From assembly GCA_029781825.1 (NCBI GenBank), contig JAKOVY010000016.1:1-38155 (forward strand): a DNA stretch of 38,155 nucleotides. The letters run 5' to 3'. Origin of the DNA: Bacillota bacterium (lineage in GTDB: Bacteria; Bacillota; Syntrophomonadia; Syntrophomonadales; DTU052). The notes below the pieces were generated by a model. It did no database searches, was not told where the DNA came from, and worked only from the letters and a program-made list of their open reading frames with translations. A program made the position numbers and the translations under genes. The stretch's first letter is position 1. The number at the start of each line of letters is the position of its first letter. Below are positions 24,261-31,808 of the stretch, piece after piece.

Positions 24261-25958
24261 TCACTCAGTTTTTTCTTCTTTCTGCTTCTTCATTTTGGCG
24301 ATTTCCTCTTCACGGAGTTGCCTGCGCAGGGCCTTACCTACGGCTGTGCGTGGGAGTTCATCCCTGAATTCTATATACCGCGGAACCTTGTAAGCGGCCA
24401 AATGCTGGCGACAGAATTCCCGCAGCTCCTCTTCGGTAGCGGTCTGTCCTTCCACCAATTGGACAAAGGATTTGACCGTCTCCCCGCGGTATTCGTCGGG
24501 TATACCCACGGTTATAACATCCTTGACCTTGGGATGCTTGAACAGGACTTCATCTATATCACGCGGATAGATGTTGAAGCCGCCGGCGATTATCATATCC
24601 TTGGTGCGGTCCACGATGAACACATAACCATCCTCGTCCTGGTAGGCCACATCCCCCGTTCTGAGCCAACCATCGACCAGAGCGTATTTGGTTTCCTCCG
24701 GGTTGTTCCAGTATTCCTTCATAACCGTCGGACCCTTAATCCAGATCTCGCCCCGTTCACCCTGCTTCACGTCCTCCAGGGTATCCGGATCGACTATGCG
24801 GATATCGTTGTCGGGATAAGGAACCCCGATACTGAGAGGCTTCTTGACACCCATAACCGGGTTGGAGATGCCGAGGGAAGTAGTTTCACTCATCCCCCAT
24901 CCTTCACTGAAGTAGACATTAAGGTCTTTAGCCTTTTCAATGAGCTCCAGAGGAGCAGGGGCGGCTCCGTTATTGACAAAACCGAACTTCTTTCCTAAAT
25001 CCATGGCCTGGGCCCGGGGATGATTCAGGAATGCGGTCAGCATGGTAGGAACCGCAGGCCAGAAGGTAATTTCGGGAACAGCTTCAATAGTAGATATTAC
25101 TTCCTCTATCTCAAACCGGGGAAGCAGTACCATGGTAGCAGCTGCATGCAGCCCGTACATCAGGCAGCAGATCTCACCATAAACATGGAACAGCGGCAGA
25201 ACCGTAAAAACTCGGCGTCTCTCGATCTGGACAGAATCGAGTATAGAGGCTCCTGCCATCACCACCTGGAAGGTAGCCGCCACCAGGTTCCCTTGCGTTA
25301 GGGTTGCTCCCTTGGGAACCCCGGTAGTTCCTCCGGTGAACTGGATCAAGGCCGGATCATCCTTTTTAAGATCGGGACGGGGCGGTATCTTGTTGGTGCA
25401 ATTGTTGAGAAACTCGGAGAAATGGTGCCAATCATCGGGCAGACCAAGGCTCTCTTTAGTGCTGACCTCGACGCCGTTGATGAAATCGGTAACCTTGGTG
25501 ACCAGTACTATCTTTATGCTGGGACATTCCTGCTGCAGCTTCTGCACCATGGGGATCAAGGCGTCAAAGGTGACGATGGCTTTCGGCTCGGTTATATCAA
25601 TACAGTGCTTAAGTTCTCCGTAAGTGTACTGGGGATTCAGATTGACAACGATGGCACCTGTATTGAGCGCCGAACAAAACGTCAAGACGAATTGAGGGCA
25701 GTTCGGCAGCAGTATACCGATCCGGTCGCCCTTTTCCAAACCTAATTCCATAAGGCCGTTCGCGAAGCGAACCACCATCAGGTACATTTCCCAGAAGGTA
25801 ATCTCCGTTCCGTAAAAATACGTGCAAGCCTTATCCGGATGAATATTGGCGGTATCTCTCAATATCTGATATGCGGGAATGTTTGGGTAGTTTATCGTCC
25901 ATGGGAATTTGTAATCCAAGTGGCGCAGCCAGGGCCTTTTCTCCAACAGACTTAACAT
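24261..25958 (-). CDS. Acyl-CoA synthetase (AMP-forming), second copy
   Basis: A 565-aa ANL-superfamily acyl-CoA synthetase, a clear paralogue of the one at 2877-4565. It shares FTGGTTGVPKG, GWGMSETTSLGISNP, DGWLRTGDVAY, DRTKDMIIAGGFNIYPR and PRTAVGKALRR with the catalytic lysine. A TTG at 25976 is in frame, but ATG 25958 has GGAGG seven bases upstream and is preferred. It has a Lys/Glu-rich C-terminal tail that the first copy lacks. A sigma-54 promoter (26309-26324) lies 350 bp upstream, leaving a long structured leader. The paired copies suggest different chain lengths or growth conditions; this is not shown by the sequence. Confidence 0.92.
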   Translation of the reverse strand: MLSLLEKRPWLRHLDYKFPWTINYPNIPAYQILRDTANIHPDKACTYFYGTEITFWEMYLMVVRFANGLMELGLEKGDRIGILLPNCPQFVLTFCSALNTGAIVVNLNPQYTYGELKHCIDITEPKAIVTFDALIPMVQKLQQECPSIKIVLVTKVTDFINGVEVSTKESLGLPDDWHHFSEFLNNCTNKIPPRPDLKKDDPALIQFTGGTTGVPKGATLTQGNLVAATFQVVMAGASILDSVQIERRRVFTVLPLFHVYGEICCLMYGLHAAATMVLLPRFEIEEVISTIEAVPEITFWPAVPTMLTAFLNHPRAQAMDLGKKFGFVNNGAAPAPLELIEKAKDLNVYFSEGWGMSETTSLGISNPVMGVKKPLSIGVPYPDNDIRIVDPDTLEDVKQGERGEIWIKGPTVMKEYWNNPEETKYALVDGWLRTGDVAYQDEDGYVFIVDRTKDMIIAGGFNIYPRDIDEVLFKHPKVKDVITVGIPDEYRGETVKSFVQLVEGQTATEEELREFCRQHLAAYKVPRYIEFRDELPRTAVGKALRRQLREEEIAKMKKQKEEKTE

Positions 25959-26167
25959 TGACAAACCTCCATTCAATTTATTGATTGTCTTCCCCCCTGC
26001 ATCAGCAGGGCGTCATGACGGCATTCCCCATACCTGGAGGAAAGGTTCCCGGTTCATCTGCAACAGCTGTGGCTGCCGTATCCCCGAAGGCTCTGCCTGA
26101 ACCCTATCTTTTATAAACCTGTGCCTGTACCCCCAGGCCAGAGAGCACATTGCAACAATCCCTATGC

Positions 26168-26207
26168 GGTGCGGCTTTCCCCTCCTTTCGTAATGAGCCG
26201 CTGCACC
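26168..26207 (-). other. Leader hairpin with Shine-Dalgarno-like loop
   Basis: In the minus-strand transcript GGTGC-AGC-GGCT pairs with AGCCGCACC: nine pairs and a 3-base bulge. The loop contains AAAGGAGGGG with no start codon at a usable distance. It lies between the sigma-54 promoter and the synthetase gene and could be a control structure. Confidence 0.35.
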
Positions 26208-26308
26208 GTCAATTTCTCCAATTATTTCCTGGTCGTTGTAATATGCTGACTTGGCGAACAGTTGGTTCGATTTGGCTTATTTTGTTTATTCGATTTATTT
26301 AATCAATT

Positions 26309-26324
26309 TGCAAAATTCATGCCA
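26309..26324 (-). promoter_or_regulatory. Sigma-54 promoter of the second acyl-CoA synthetase
   Basis: On the minus strand the sequence is TGGCATGAATTTTGCA. It differs from the TGGCAC-N5-TTGCA consensus at one base, and the GG and GC doublets are correctly spaced. It points at the synthetase, and the TGGCAT/TTGCA boxes are the same as in the promoter at 11160-11175. Confidence 0.78.
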
Positions 26325-26546
26325 TACTGTCTGCTCCAACTGCTGCCGCCCCGGGCTTGTATCAAAAGGTGCTGTCCTTCGGGATTGTGCGGTACGCAAA
26401 CGCCAACCCCTGACAAGGCGGCAGAGCAGCTGCTGTCGCATACTGGCACGATTATGACACACTTTGTTTACCGGTTAACCTTACCGTGGAATTCCGGGCA
26501 TGACGGTATAGCCGGGATGATCGTTCGATGTGAAGTATGCTGCGCA

Positions 26547-26583
26547 ACCAAAAAGCCACAGATTGTTCCTATGGCTTTTTGGT
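26547..26583. terminator. Bidirectional terminator-like inverted repeat
   Basis: ACCAAAAAGCCA and TGGCTTTTTGGT are perfect 12-bp arms with a 13-base loop. The A/T tracts lie inside the arms, as in bidirectional terminators. It is about 140 bp after the stop codon of the MoeB-like gene on the minus strand. Confidence 0.55.
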
Positions 26584-26723
26584 CAGTGGACAGGTTGTAT
26601 GATGCAAAGTCGACAGTATTCAAGAGGTAAGACCCGGAAGATCCAGAGCGCCCGCAAAATGAGCTTATGGCAACGGGCTTATCAATAAATATATACTCTG
26701 GAACTAATTTTCGCAATATTTAA

Positions 26724-27500
26724 TTAATTTAATTTGTAGGTATTTTTATCTGCCACCCGATCCTCATGCCCGTGATCTCCGCAAGCCGGGCATTTGGGAT
26801 CCCGTTTGACGGGCACCTCATCAAAGGTTCCGCTCAGGCCGTCAAAAACTAAAAGCCGTCCGGCCATTACCTGCCCTACCCCGGATAAATACTTGATCGC
26901 CTCTATTGCCTGCAGGACGCCGATTACGCCGGGTACCGGACCCAATACTCCCAACCGGGCGCAGTCGCAGGTAAAGATACTTCCCGGGGAAAGGCAGCGC
27001 AAGCAGGGACCGACAAAAGGAATAATGGTAGTGAGCTGACCAAAAAACGTGATGACTCCGCCGTGGACCATGGGTCTCCGATGGTTTAAACAGATTTGAT
27101 TGAGCCTAAGCCGGTCCGGCAAGTTATCCAGGCAATCCAAAACAATGTCAAACTGTCTCAGAATGTCCGGTGTTAAGCTCTCTTCCAAACTCTGGCGGAA
27201 AGTCAAGATCTTGATTTCCGGGTTAAAACGGGACAGCCGTTCCTGGGCCAGTTTTACTTTGGAACAATCCGTGTCATCCGGCCGAAACAAAACCTGGCGG
27301 TTTAAATTGCTGGGGCTTACCACGTCCTTATCCATCAAACCGATAGTCCCGACTCCGGCTGCAGCAAGATACTGGGCTGCCGGATTTCCCAGTCCTCCCA
27401 GACCTACAATCAACACCCTGCCTTTGGCCAATGCCTTTTGACCGGCCTCACCAAATCCATTAATAACCACCTGACGGCTGTATCGGGAAGAAAATTCCAT
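26724..27500 (-). CDS. MoeB/ThiF/HesA-type adenylyltransferase
   Basis: A 258-aa E1-like enzyme that adenylates the C-terminal Gly-Gly of a small sulfur-carrier protein (MoaD or ThiS type). Visible motifs are RYSRQVVINGFGEAGQ at the N-terminus, the nucleotide motif GLGGLGNP, the SNLNRQVLF segment, LDCLDN, and LGVLGPVPGVIGVLQAIEAI. Two CxxC pairs (CLRC and CPAC) should bind structural zinc. ATG 27500 is preferred because AAGGAGGGG precedes it; the frame is open to 27560. No sulfur-carrier or moa/thi gene is adjacent, so molybdopterin and thiamine pathways cannot be distinguished. It is divergent from hbd. Confidence 0.88.
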   Translation of the reverse strand: MEFSSRYSRQVVINGFGEAGQKALAKGRVLIVGLGGLGNPAAQYLAAAGVGTIGLMDKDVVSPSNLNRQVLFRPDDTDCSKVKLAQERLSRFNPEIKILTFRQSLEESLTPDILRQFDIVLDCLDNLPDRLRLNQICLNHRRPMVHGGVITFFGQLTTIIPFVGPCLRCLSPGSIFTCDCARLGVLGPVPGVIGVLQAIEAIKYLSGVGQVMAGRLLVFDGLSGTFDEVPVKRDPKCPACGDHGHEDRVADKNTYKLN

Positions 27501-27862
27501 GGGCCCCTCCTTGACCTTGTTACAGCATTGCAAACGTGGATCAAGTTTTAGTGTGCCCACCCGCCGGGAGTTTTTAACCGCATAATAAGCCCTTGGCTAT
27601 TGGCGGAATTGACAAACTTTTTATTTAACTTTCCAGTATCAAGATACCTAATTGTTAATAAAATACCGCCATTGCCGGAGATATACAGCAATAGTATAAT
27701 TAACGGTAATCATTGACTGTGTTTTTGTGAGGAGTAGTTTAACCGGTATTGCGTCTCGTTGCTTAAGGTTACTGCTCTCGGAAGATGATGACAGGGAGGA
27801 GGTGTGGGCCTTACCGGGAAACCAAAAGGGTACAACCATAAACTATTGAAGGAGGGAATGAT
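27501..27862. other. Divergent promoter region, MoeB-like gene and hbd
   Basis: These 362 bases contain no gene. The plus strand carries a sigma-A promoter (27672-27700), leaving a leader of about 155 nt before hbd. The region is AT-rich near the promoter. No clear operator palindrome was found. Confidence 0.55.
27672..27700 (+). promoter_or_regulatory. Sigma-A promoter of hbd-crt
   Basis: TTGCCG (27672-27677) and a perfect TATAAT (27695-27700) are separated by 17 bp. Transcription would start about 155 nt before hbd. This contrasts with the sigma-54 promoters of the synthetase genes. Confidence 0.68.
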
Positions 27863-28735
27863 ATGACGGTTGCTGGAGTGAAAAACATTTGTGTCGTTGG
27901 TGCCGGCAATATGGGCCACCAGATAGCATTGGCCGCCGCTATCGCCGGGTACAAGGTCAAAGCTACTGATGTCAGCCAGGAAATCCTGCAGAAGGCCGAA
28001 CAATTTGTGGAAAAATACCTGCCCGACAGGGTTGCCAAAGGAAAGATGACCGAGGAAGTAGCACAGGCGGCTCGGAGTAATATTTCATTTACCATGAGCC
28101 TGGAAGAGGCCGCGAAAGATGCCGACCTGGTTATTGAAGCCATAATTGAGAAACTGGATGTTAAACATACGCTTTTCCGTCAATTGGACGAGATCTGCCC
28201 GCCACACACCATTTTGGCTACCAACAGCTCGTTTATCGTAAGCTCCAAAATAGCTCCCGTTACCAAACGCCCCGACAAGGTCTGCAACATGCACTTCTTC
28301 AACCCGGCACTGGTCATGAAACTGGTTGAGGTGGTCAAAGGGCCCCATGTGTCCGACGAGACCGCCAACACCGTGATGGAAGTCAGCAAGAGCATGGGCA
28401 AGATTCCGGTTCTGCTTAAAAAGGAAATATACGGATTCCTGGTGAACCGGATTCTGGCTGCCATTAATAAAGAAGCATTTTACCTCTATGATATGGGGGT
28501 TGCATCTTACGAGGACATTGATACCGCAGTGGTCTACGGTCTGGGCCATCCCATGGGTCCCTTCAGGTTAATGGATTTGACCGGCATTGACCTTGCTTAC
28601 TACATCAATACCGAGCGTTACCAGGAAACTGGTGATCCGGAAAACAAACCCTCACCCATCATCGTCGAAAAATTTGTTAAAGGAGAATGGGGACAGAAAA
28701 CCGGTAAAGGATTTTACGATTACAGTAAGAAATAA
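27863..28735 (+). CDS. hbd: 3-hydroxybutyryl-CoA dehydrogenase
   Basis: A 290-aa single-domain-pair hydroxyacyl-CoA dehydrogenase of the usual length. The NAD motif GAGNMG is at residues 13-18, the catalytic His144 in MHFFNPAL is present, and the C-terminal helical domain ends in GQKTGKGFYDYSKK. It oxidises (S)-3-hydroxybutyryl-CoA to acetoacetyl-CoA in butyrate oxidation, or the reverse in synthesis. ATG 27863 follows GGAGGGAATGAT. The crt gene starts 41 bp downstream, and a terminator after crt closes a two-gene operon. No thiolase, acyl-CoA dehydrogenase or etf gene is in this cluster. Confidence 0.94.
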   Translation: MTVAGVKNICVVGAGNMGHQIALAAAIAGYKVKATDVSQEILQKAEQFVEKYLPDRVAKGKMTEEVAQAARSNISFTMSLEEAAKDADLVIEAIIEKLDVKHTLFRQLDEICPPHTILATNSSFIVSSKIAPVTKRPDKVCNMHFFNPALVMKLVEVVKGPHVSDETANTVMEVSKSMGKIPVLLKKEIYGFLVNRILAAINKEAFYLYDMGVASYEDIDTAVVYGLGHPMGPFRLMDLTGIDLAYYINTERYQETGDPENKPSPIIVEKFVKGEWGQKTGKGFYDYSKK

Positions 28736-28776
28736 TAGTATAAGAGCACTCAATACTTAGCGTGGGGGGTAGAATA

Positions 28777-29550
28777 ATGGAATTCACCAAGTTGATAGTG
28801 GAAAAGAAGGACGGCTATGTGGTAGCGGCCATCAACCATCCACCGGCCAATGCCATGGCCCAGGGCGTTCTCAAGGACCTGAATGCCCTGTTGGACCAGT
28901 GCCTGGAGGATGATGAGGTTCGAGCCATCGTAATCACCGGATCCGGAGAAAAGCTGTTCTCGGCCGGGGCTGATATCACCGAGTTTGCCCATTATCAGGC
29001 CGGAGGTAAACCGGAAATCAGCGGGGTAGATGTCTATTTCAAGATTGAGCGTTATCCCAAACCGATAATCGCTGCTATCCAGGGCGGCGCTTTCGGCGGC
29101 GGTCTGGAACTGGCTCTGGCCTGCCATATCCGTTATATGGCGGACACGGCCATGGTAGGACTGCCGGAGGTCAAGCTCGGTATACTGCCCGGATGGGGCG
29201 GAACCCAGCGTCTGCCGCGCGTAGCCGGGAAAGATAAGGCATTGGAAATGATGCTGACAGGAGACTATATCGGAGCGGAAGAAGCGCTCAAATACAGGAT
29301 TGTAACCAGGGTATTCCCCAAGGACCAGGTGCTGGCCGAAGCTGAGAAAATGGCAGCCCGCCTGGCCAAGGGCGCACCAATCGCCATGAAAGCTATACTT
29401 AGAGCGGCTACCGAAGGTCTGGAGACCACTTTGGAGGAAGGAATCAAGATTGAACAGGAAGGCTCCGCGGCCTGCTTCGCCAGCGAGGATGCCAAGGAGG
29501 GAGCCAGGGCCTTCCTGGAGAAGAGACCGGCCCAGTTTAAAGGGAAATAA
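28777..29550 (+). CDS. crt: Crotonase (3-hydroxybutyryl-CoA dehydratase)
   Basis: A 257-aa crotonase. The oxyanion-hole segment is FSAGADI, and the catalytic glutamates are Glu111 (GGGLELA) and Glu131 (GLPEVKLG). [13 protein letters not shown] and the C-terminal [12 protein letters not shown] are typical. It hydrates crotonyl-CoA to (S)-3-hydroxybutyryl-CoA, the step before Hbd. The frame is open from GTG 28762, but ATG 28777 with GGGGGT upstream is preferred. It is cotranscribed with hbd and followed at 47 bp by a strong terminator. It is paralogous to the crotonase at 8185-8976, which lies in the fatty-acid cluster. Confidence 0.94.
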   Translation: MEFTKLIVEKKDGYVVAAINHPPANAMAQGVLKDLNALLDQCLEDDEVRAIVITGSGEKLFSAGADITEFAHYQAGGKPEISGVDVYFKIERYPKPIIAAIQGGAFGGGLELALACHIRYMADTAMVGLPEVKLGILPGWGGTQRLPRVAGKDKALEMMLTGDYIGAEEALKYRIVTRVFPKDQVLAEAEKMAARLAKGAPIAMKAILRAATEGLETTLEEGIKIEQEGSAACFASEDAKEGARAFLEKRPAQFKGK

Positions 29551-29863
29551 TCCGGCGTTCCTTGCTTCAATTGGATTGAGGCTTTTCGCAAGAAAGAAAC
29601 CGCCCCTGAAAAAACGGGGGCGGTTTTTTAGTCCCGCTTTGCCAACCGGATGAAAATTACGACAGAACCCGGGCTTGATATCTTTTTTCACGACCTGTCG
29701 CGGCATTTTTCCTCCCGCCACAGCAAATTCTGCCACCCTTCCTCCCTGCAGCCAGGTATTTATAAGACTATTTGGTCGTTCATGCAGGAATTTGATGGGT
29801 ATTGGCGAAACTCAAAACTATAATTGCAAGATTTCGCCTACTCGCACTTAGGAGGTTGTACAT
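29551..29863. other. Intergenic region between crt and minD
   Basis: These 313 bases contain the crt terminator (29597-29629) and then no clear gene. A TATAAT lies about 50 bp before minD, but no good -35 precedes it, so the minD promoter is unresolved. Confidence 0.5.
29597..29629 (+). terminator. Terminator after hbd-crt
   Basis: AAACCGCCCC and GGGGCGGTTT make a 10-bp stem; the loop is about ten bases, and the distal arm runs into TTTTTT. It lies 47 bp after the crt stop codon. Confidence 0.92.
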
Positions 29864-30682
29864 ATGATGGAACCATCCAACGGTGGTCAGGTGGTTGTGG
29901 TCACTTCGGGCAAGGGAGGTGTTGGCAAAACCACTACCGTAACCAACGTCAGTATGGGACTCGCGAAACTGGGTTGCAAGGTCGTAGCCATGGATCTCGA
30001 TATTGGCCTGAAAAAGCTTGATTTGATAATGGGCCTTGAAAACCGCGTTATTTACGACATAGTTCAGGTCATAGAAGGCGAGTGCACCCTGAGACAGGCG
30101 TTGGTTAAGGACCGTCGTTTCCCTAATCTTTTCATGCTTCCGGCAGCCCAAACCAGGAACAAAGACGATATAACCGAGGAACAGATTAAGAACCTGTGCG
30201 CAGAAATGAAAAAGGAATTCGACTTTATTCTCATTGACTGCCCGGCAGGAATTGAGAGGGGATTCCGCAATTCCATTGCCGCCGCCGATTGGGCGGTGGT
30301 GGTTACTAACCCGGAAGTATCTGCAGTTCGGGATGCAGACCGTATTATCGGTATGCTGGAATCTGCCCAGTTTAAGGACATAAAGCTGGTAATCAACCGC
30401 ATCAGACCGGAGATGGTTCGAGGCGGTGACATGTTGAGCATTGATGACCTTTTGAATCATCTGTGCATTGATTTAATCGGCATTGTACCCGAAGATGACG
30501 GGGTTGTAATATCAACCAACACCGGAGAACCCATTATACTAAACCCGCGTTCCATGGCTGGACGTGCCTTCTTTAATATTGCTCGTCGTTTTAATAATGA
30601 AGAAGTCCCATTTCTGGACCTGAATAATACCGGTTCACTCTGGGACCGTATCCGCGTGTTTTTCAGCAGACAGGTTGGCTAG
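29864..30682 (+). CDS. minD: Septum site-determining protein MinD
   Basis: A 272-aa MinD/ParA-family ATPase. The deviant Walker A GKGGVGKTT lies at about residues 15-23. AMDLDIGLKKLDLIMGLENR and LIDCPAGIERGF follow. The C-terminal amphipathic helix (LWDRIRVFFSRQ) is the membrane-targeting sequence. MinD binds the membrane when loaded with ATP, recruits MinC to block FtsZ assembly near the poles, and is released by MinE. ATG 29864 has AGGAGG eight bases upstream. minE and minC follow directly. The family identity is beyond doubt; polar oscillation is inferred from the presence of MinE. Confidence 0.97.
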   Translation: MMEPSNGGQVVVVTSGKGGVGKTTTVTNVSMGLAKLGCKVVAMDLDIGLKKLDLIMGLENRVIYDIVQVIEGECTLRQALVKDRRFPNLFMLPAAQTRNKDDITEEQIKNLCAEMKKEFDFILIDCPAGIERGFRNSIAAADWAVVVTNPEVSAVRDADRIIGMLESAQFKDIKLVINRIRPEMVRGGDMLSIDDLLNHLCIDLIGIVPEDDGVVISTNTGEPIILNPRSMAGRAFFNIARRFNNEEVPFLDLNNTGSLWDRIRVFFSRQVG

Positions 30683-30701
30683 AGGGAGGATGTGATTAAC
30701 C

Positions 30702-30941
30702 TTGTTCGATTTTGTTCGTAAAAAAGGGAGTGCTACCAGCCGTAGCAAAGCGAATGACCGACTGCAAACGGTCCTAGCACATGACAGAATTGGAACCTCT
30801 AGCGGTGTAATGGAACAGATGAAAAAGGAAGTCATTCAGGTCATTCGTAAACACGTAGATACTGAAGAGCCCCAGGTCAGTCTGATTTCGAGGGGCAGGC
30901 AGTCGGTATTGGACATCAATATACCTTTAAAAGGCAGGTAA
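30702..30941 (+). CDS. minE: Cell division topological specificity factor MinE
   Basis: A 79-aa MinE. The anti-MinCD segment SKANDRLQTVLAHDRIG is followed by the topological-specificity part with VIRKHVDTEEPQVSL. It stimulates the MinD ATPase and confines MinCD to the cell poles. The start is TTG at 30702; GGGAGG lies 12 bases upstream, a little far. An ATG overlapping that site is followed at once by a stop, so TTG is the only reasonable start. The gap to minD is 19 bp and to minC 7 bp. Confidence 0.93.
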   Translation: MFDFVRKKGSATSRSKANDRLQTVLAHDRIGTSSGVMEQMKKEVIQVIRKHVDTEEPQVSLISRGRQSVLDINIPLKGR

Positions 30942-30948
30942 TTTAGAA

Positions 30949-31572
30949 TTGGCAGTGGTTGATATCAAAGGGCAAAACAATGGATTGGTATTTGTTTTTC
31001 GCCCTGGCACCGTTGACGAGTATATCTCTGAACTCAAGAAACGTTTCGAGGCCAACCCCTCGTTGTTCCGTGGATTTTCCGTTACTTTCCGCGGAGAAGC
31101 CCTGAAGGACCTGACTTCCGAAGAACTGGCGGCTCTGCAGAGATTATGCCTCGATTATGGCTTGACCCTGGCGTTGCCTCCAACATCCAAGGCTACCCGC
31201 GAGCGGGAGACGGAAGGCACTGATATCATAGTCAAGAAAACCCTGCGCAGCGGGCAGAAAATAATCCACGACGGCTCCGTCGTCATTCTGGGGGATGTTC
31301 ATGAGAGCGCCGAGGTTATTGCTTCCAAGGACATTATTGTGCTGGGACGTCTGGAAGGGGTGGTACATGCCGGCTGTTTTGGCGACCAGTCCAGCATTGT
31401 CCTGGCTCTGAGGCTAATGCCCCGCCAGGTACGGATTGCCGATAAGATTTCGCGTCCGCCCAGTGACAGTCCACCCAATGACAACCCGGAAATTGCCTAT
31501 GTTGAAGATGACAACATTTATGTCCGGGAATACAGAGTCCCCTTCACCAGCAGGAAAAGAGCCTCGAAGTGA
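30949..31572 (+). CDS. minC: Septum site-determining protein MinC
   Basis: A 207-aa MinC. The N-terminal FtsZ-inhibiting domain (about residues 1-80) begins with VVDIKGQNNGLVFVF. The C-terminal beta-helix (about 95-175) contains GQKIIHDGSVVILGDV, IIVLGRLEGVVHAG and LRLMPRQVRIAD, the MinD-binding face. A Pro/Ser-rich tail and a basic end follow. The start is TTG at 30949 with a weak ribosome site, 7 bp after minE, so coupling is likely. A perfect 8-bp hairpin (31558-31578) spans its stop codon. The gene comes last in the cluster, whereas minC is usually first. Confidence 0.93.
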   Translation: MAVVDIKGQNNGLVFVFRPGTVDEYISELKKRFEANPSLFRGFSVTFRGEALKDLTSEELAALQRLCLDYGLTLALPPTSKATRERETEGTDIIVKKTLRSGQKIIHDGSVVILGDVHESAEVIASKDIIVLGRLEGVVHAGCFGDQSSIVLALRLMPRQVRIADKISRPPSDSPPNDNPEIAYVEDDNIYVREYRVPFTSRKRASK

Positions 31573-31578
31573 GGCTCT
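31558..31578 (+). other. Hairpin over the minC stop codon
   Basis: AGAGCCTC-GAAGT-GAGGCTCT is a perfect 8-bp stem whose loop and 3' arm contain the minC stop codon. No T-tract follows, so it is not a standard terminator. It may protect the 3' end of the min transcript. Confidence 0.45.
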
Positions 31579-31808
31579 ATAACAACTGCAACATCCTTTT
31601 TATCCGCCGGGAGCGATCTCTTCATGCATTTTCCTTTCAATTATTTCCAGGCCTTTTCATTAATCGATTATCGTGGATGACATTGTCGCAATTCAACCGG
31701 CTGCAGCAGCAGGAAAAGCTTTTCGATTTGGCAAATAAGTGGGATAAGAGAATGAACCGGGGGCCATGTTTGCAGTGGCCCGGGCAAACACGAGAGAGGT
31801 GTATCGTT

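Larger units (their letters stand above)
25959..26723. other. Long leader and intergenic region upstream of second synthetase
   Basis: These 765 bases hold no gene I can support. From the gene outwards there is a CCCTGC-ATCA-GCAGGG hairpin (25995-26010), a minus-strand open frame without a proper start (26013-26276), a bulged hairpin enclosing an AAGGAGGGG purine run (26168-26207), the sigma-54 promoter (26309-26324) and a 12-bp inverted repeat (26547-26583). Two open frames, at 26262-26630 (plus) and 26468-26716 (minus), lack credible starts or family features. Confidence 0.5.

Noticed and set aside
26262-26630. 122-residue plus-strand open frame upstream of the second synthetase
   Set aside because: It has no ribosome binding site and odd composition, and it runs over the sigma-54 promoter and a terminator-like repeat; no family features are seen.
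31569-31808. 80-residue N-terminal extension of the sirtuin frame back to minC
   Set aside because: The sirtuin fold starts just after TTG 31809, which has a proper ribosome site. The upstream part has no similarity to sirtuins and no usable start signal.
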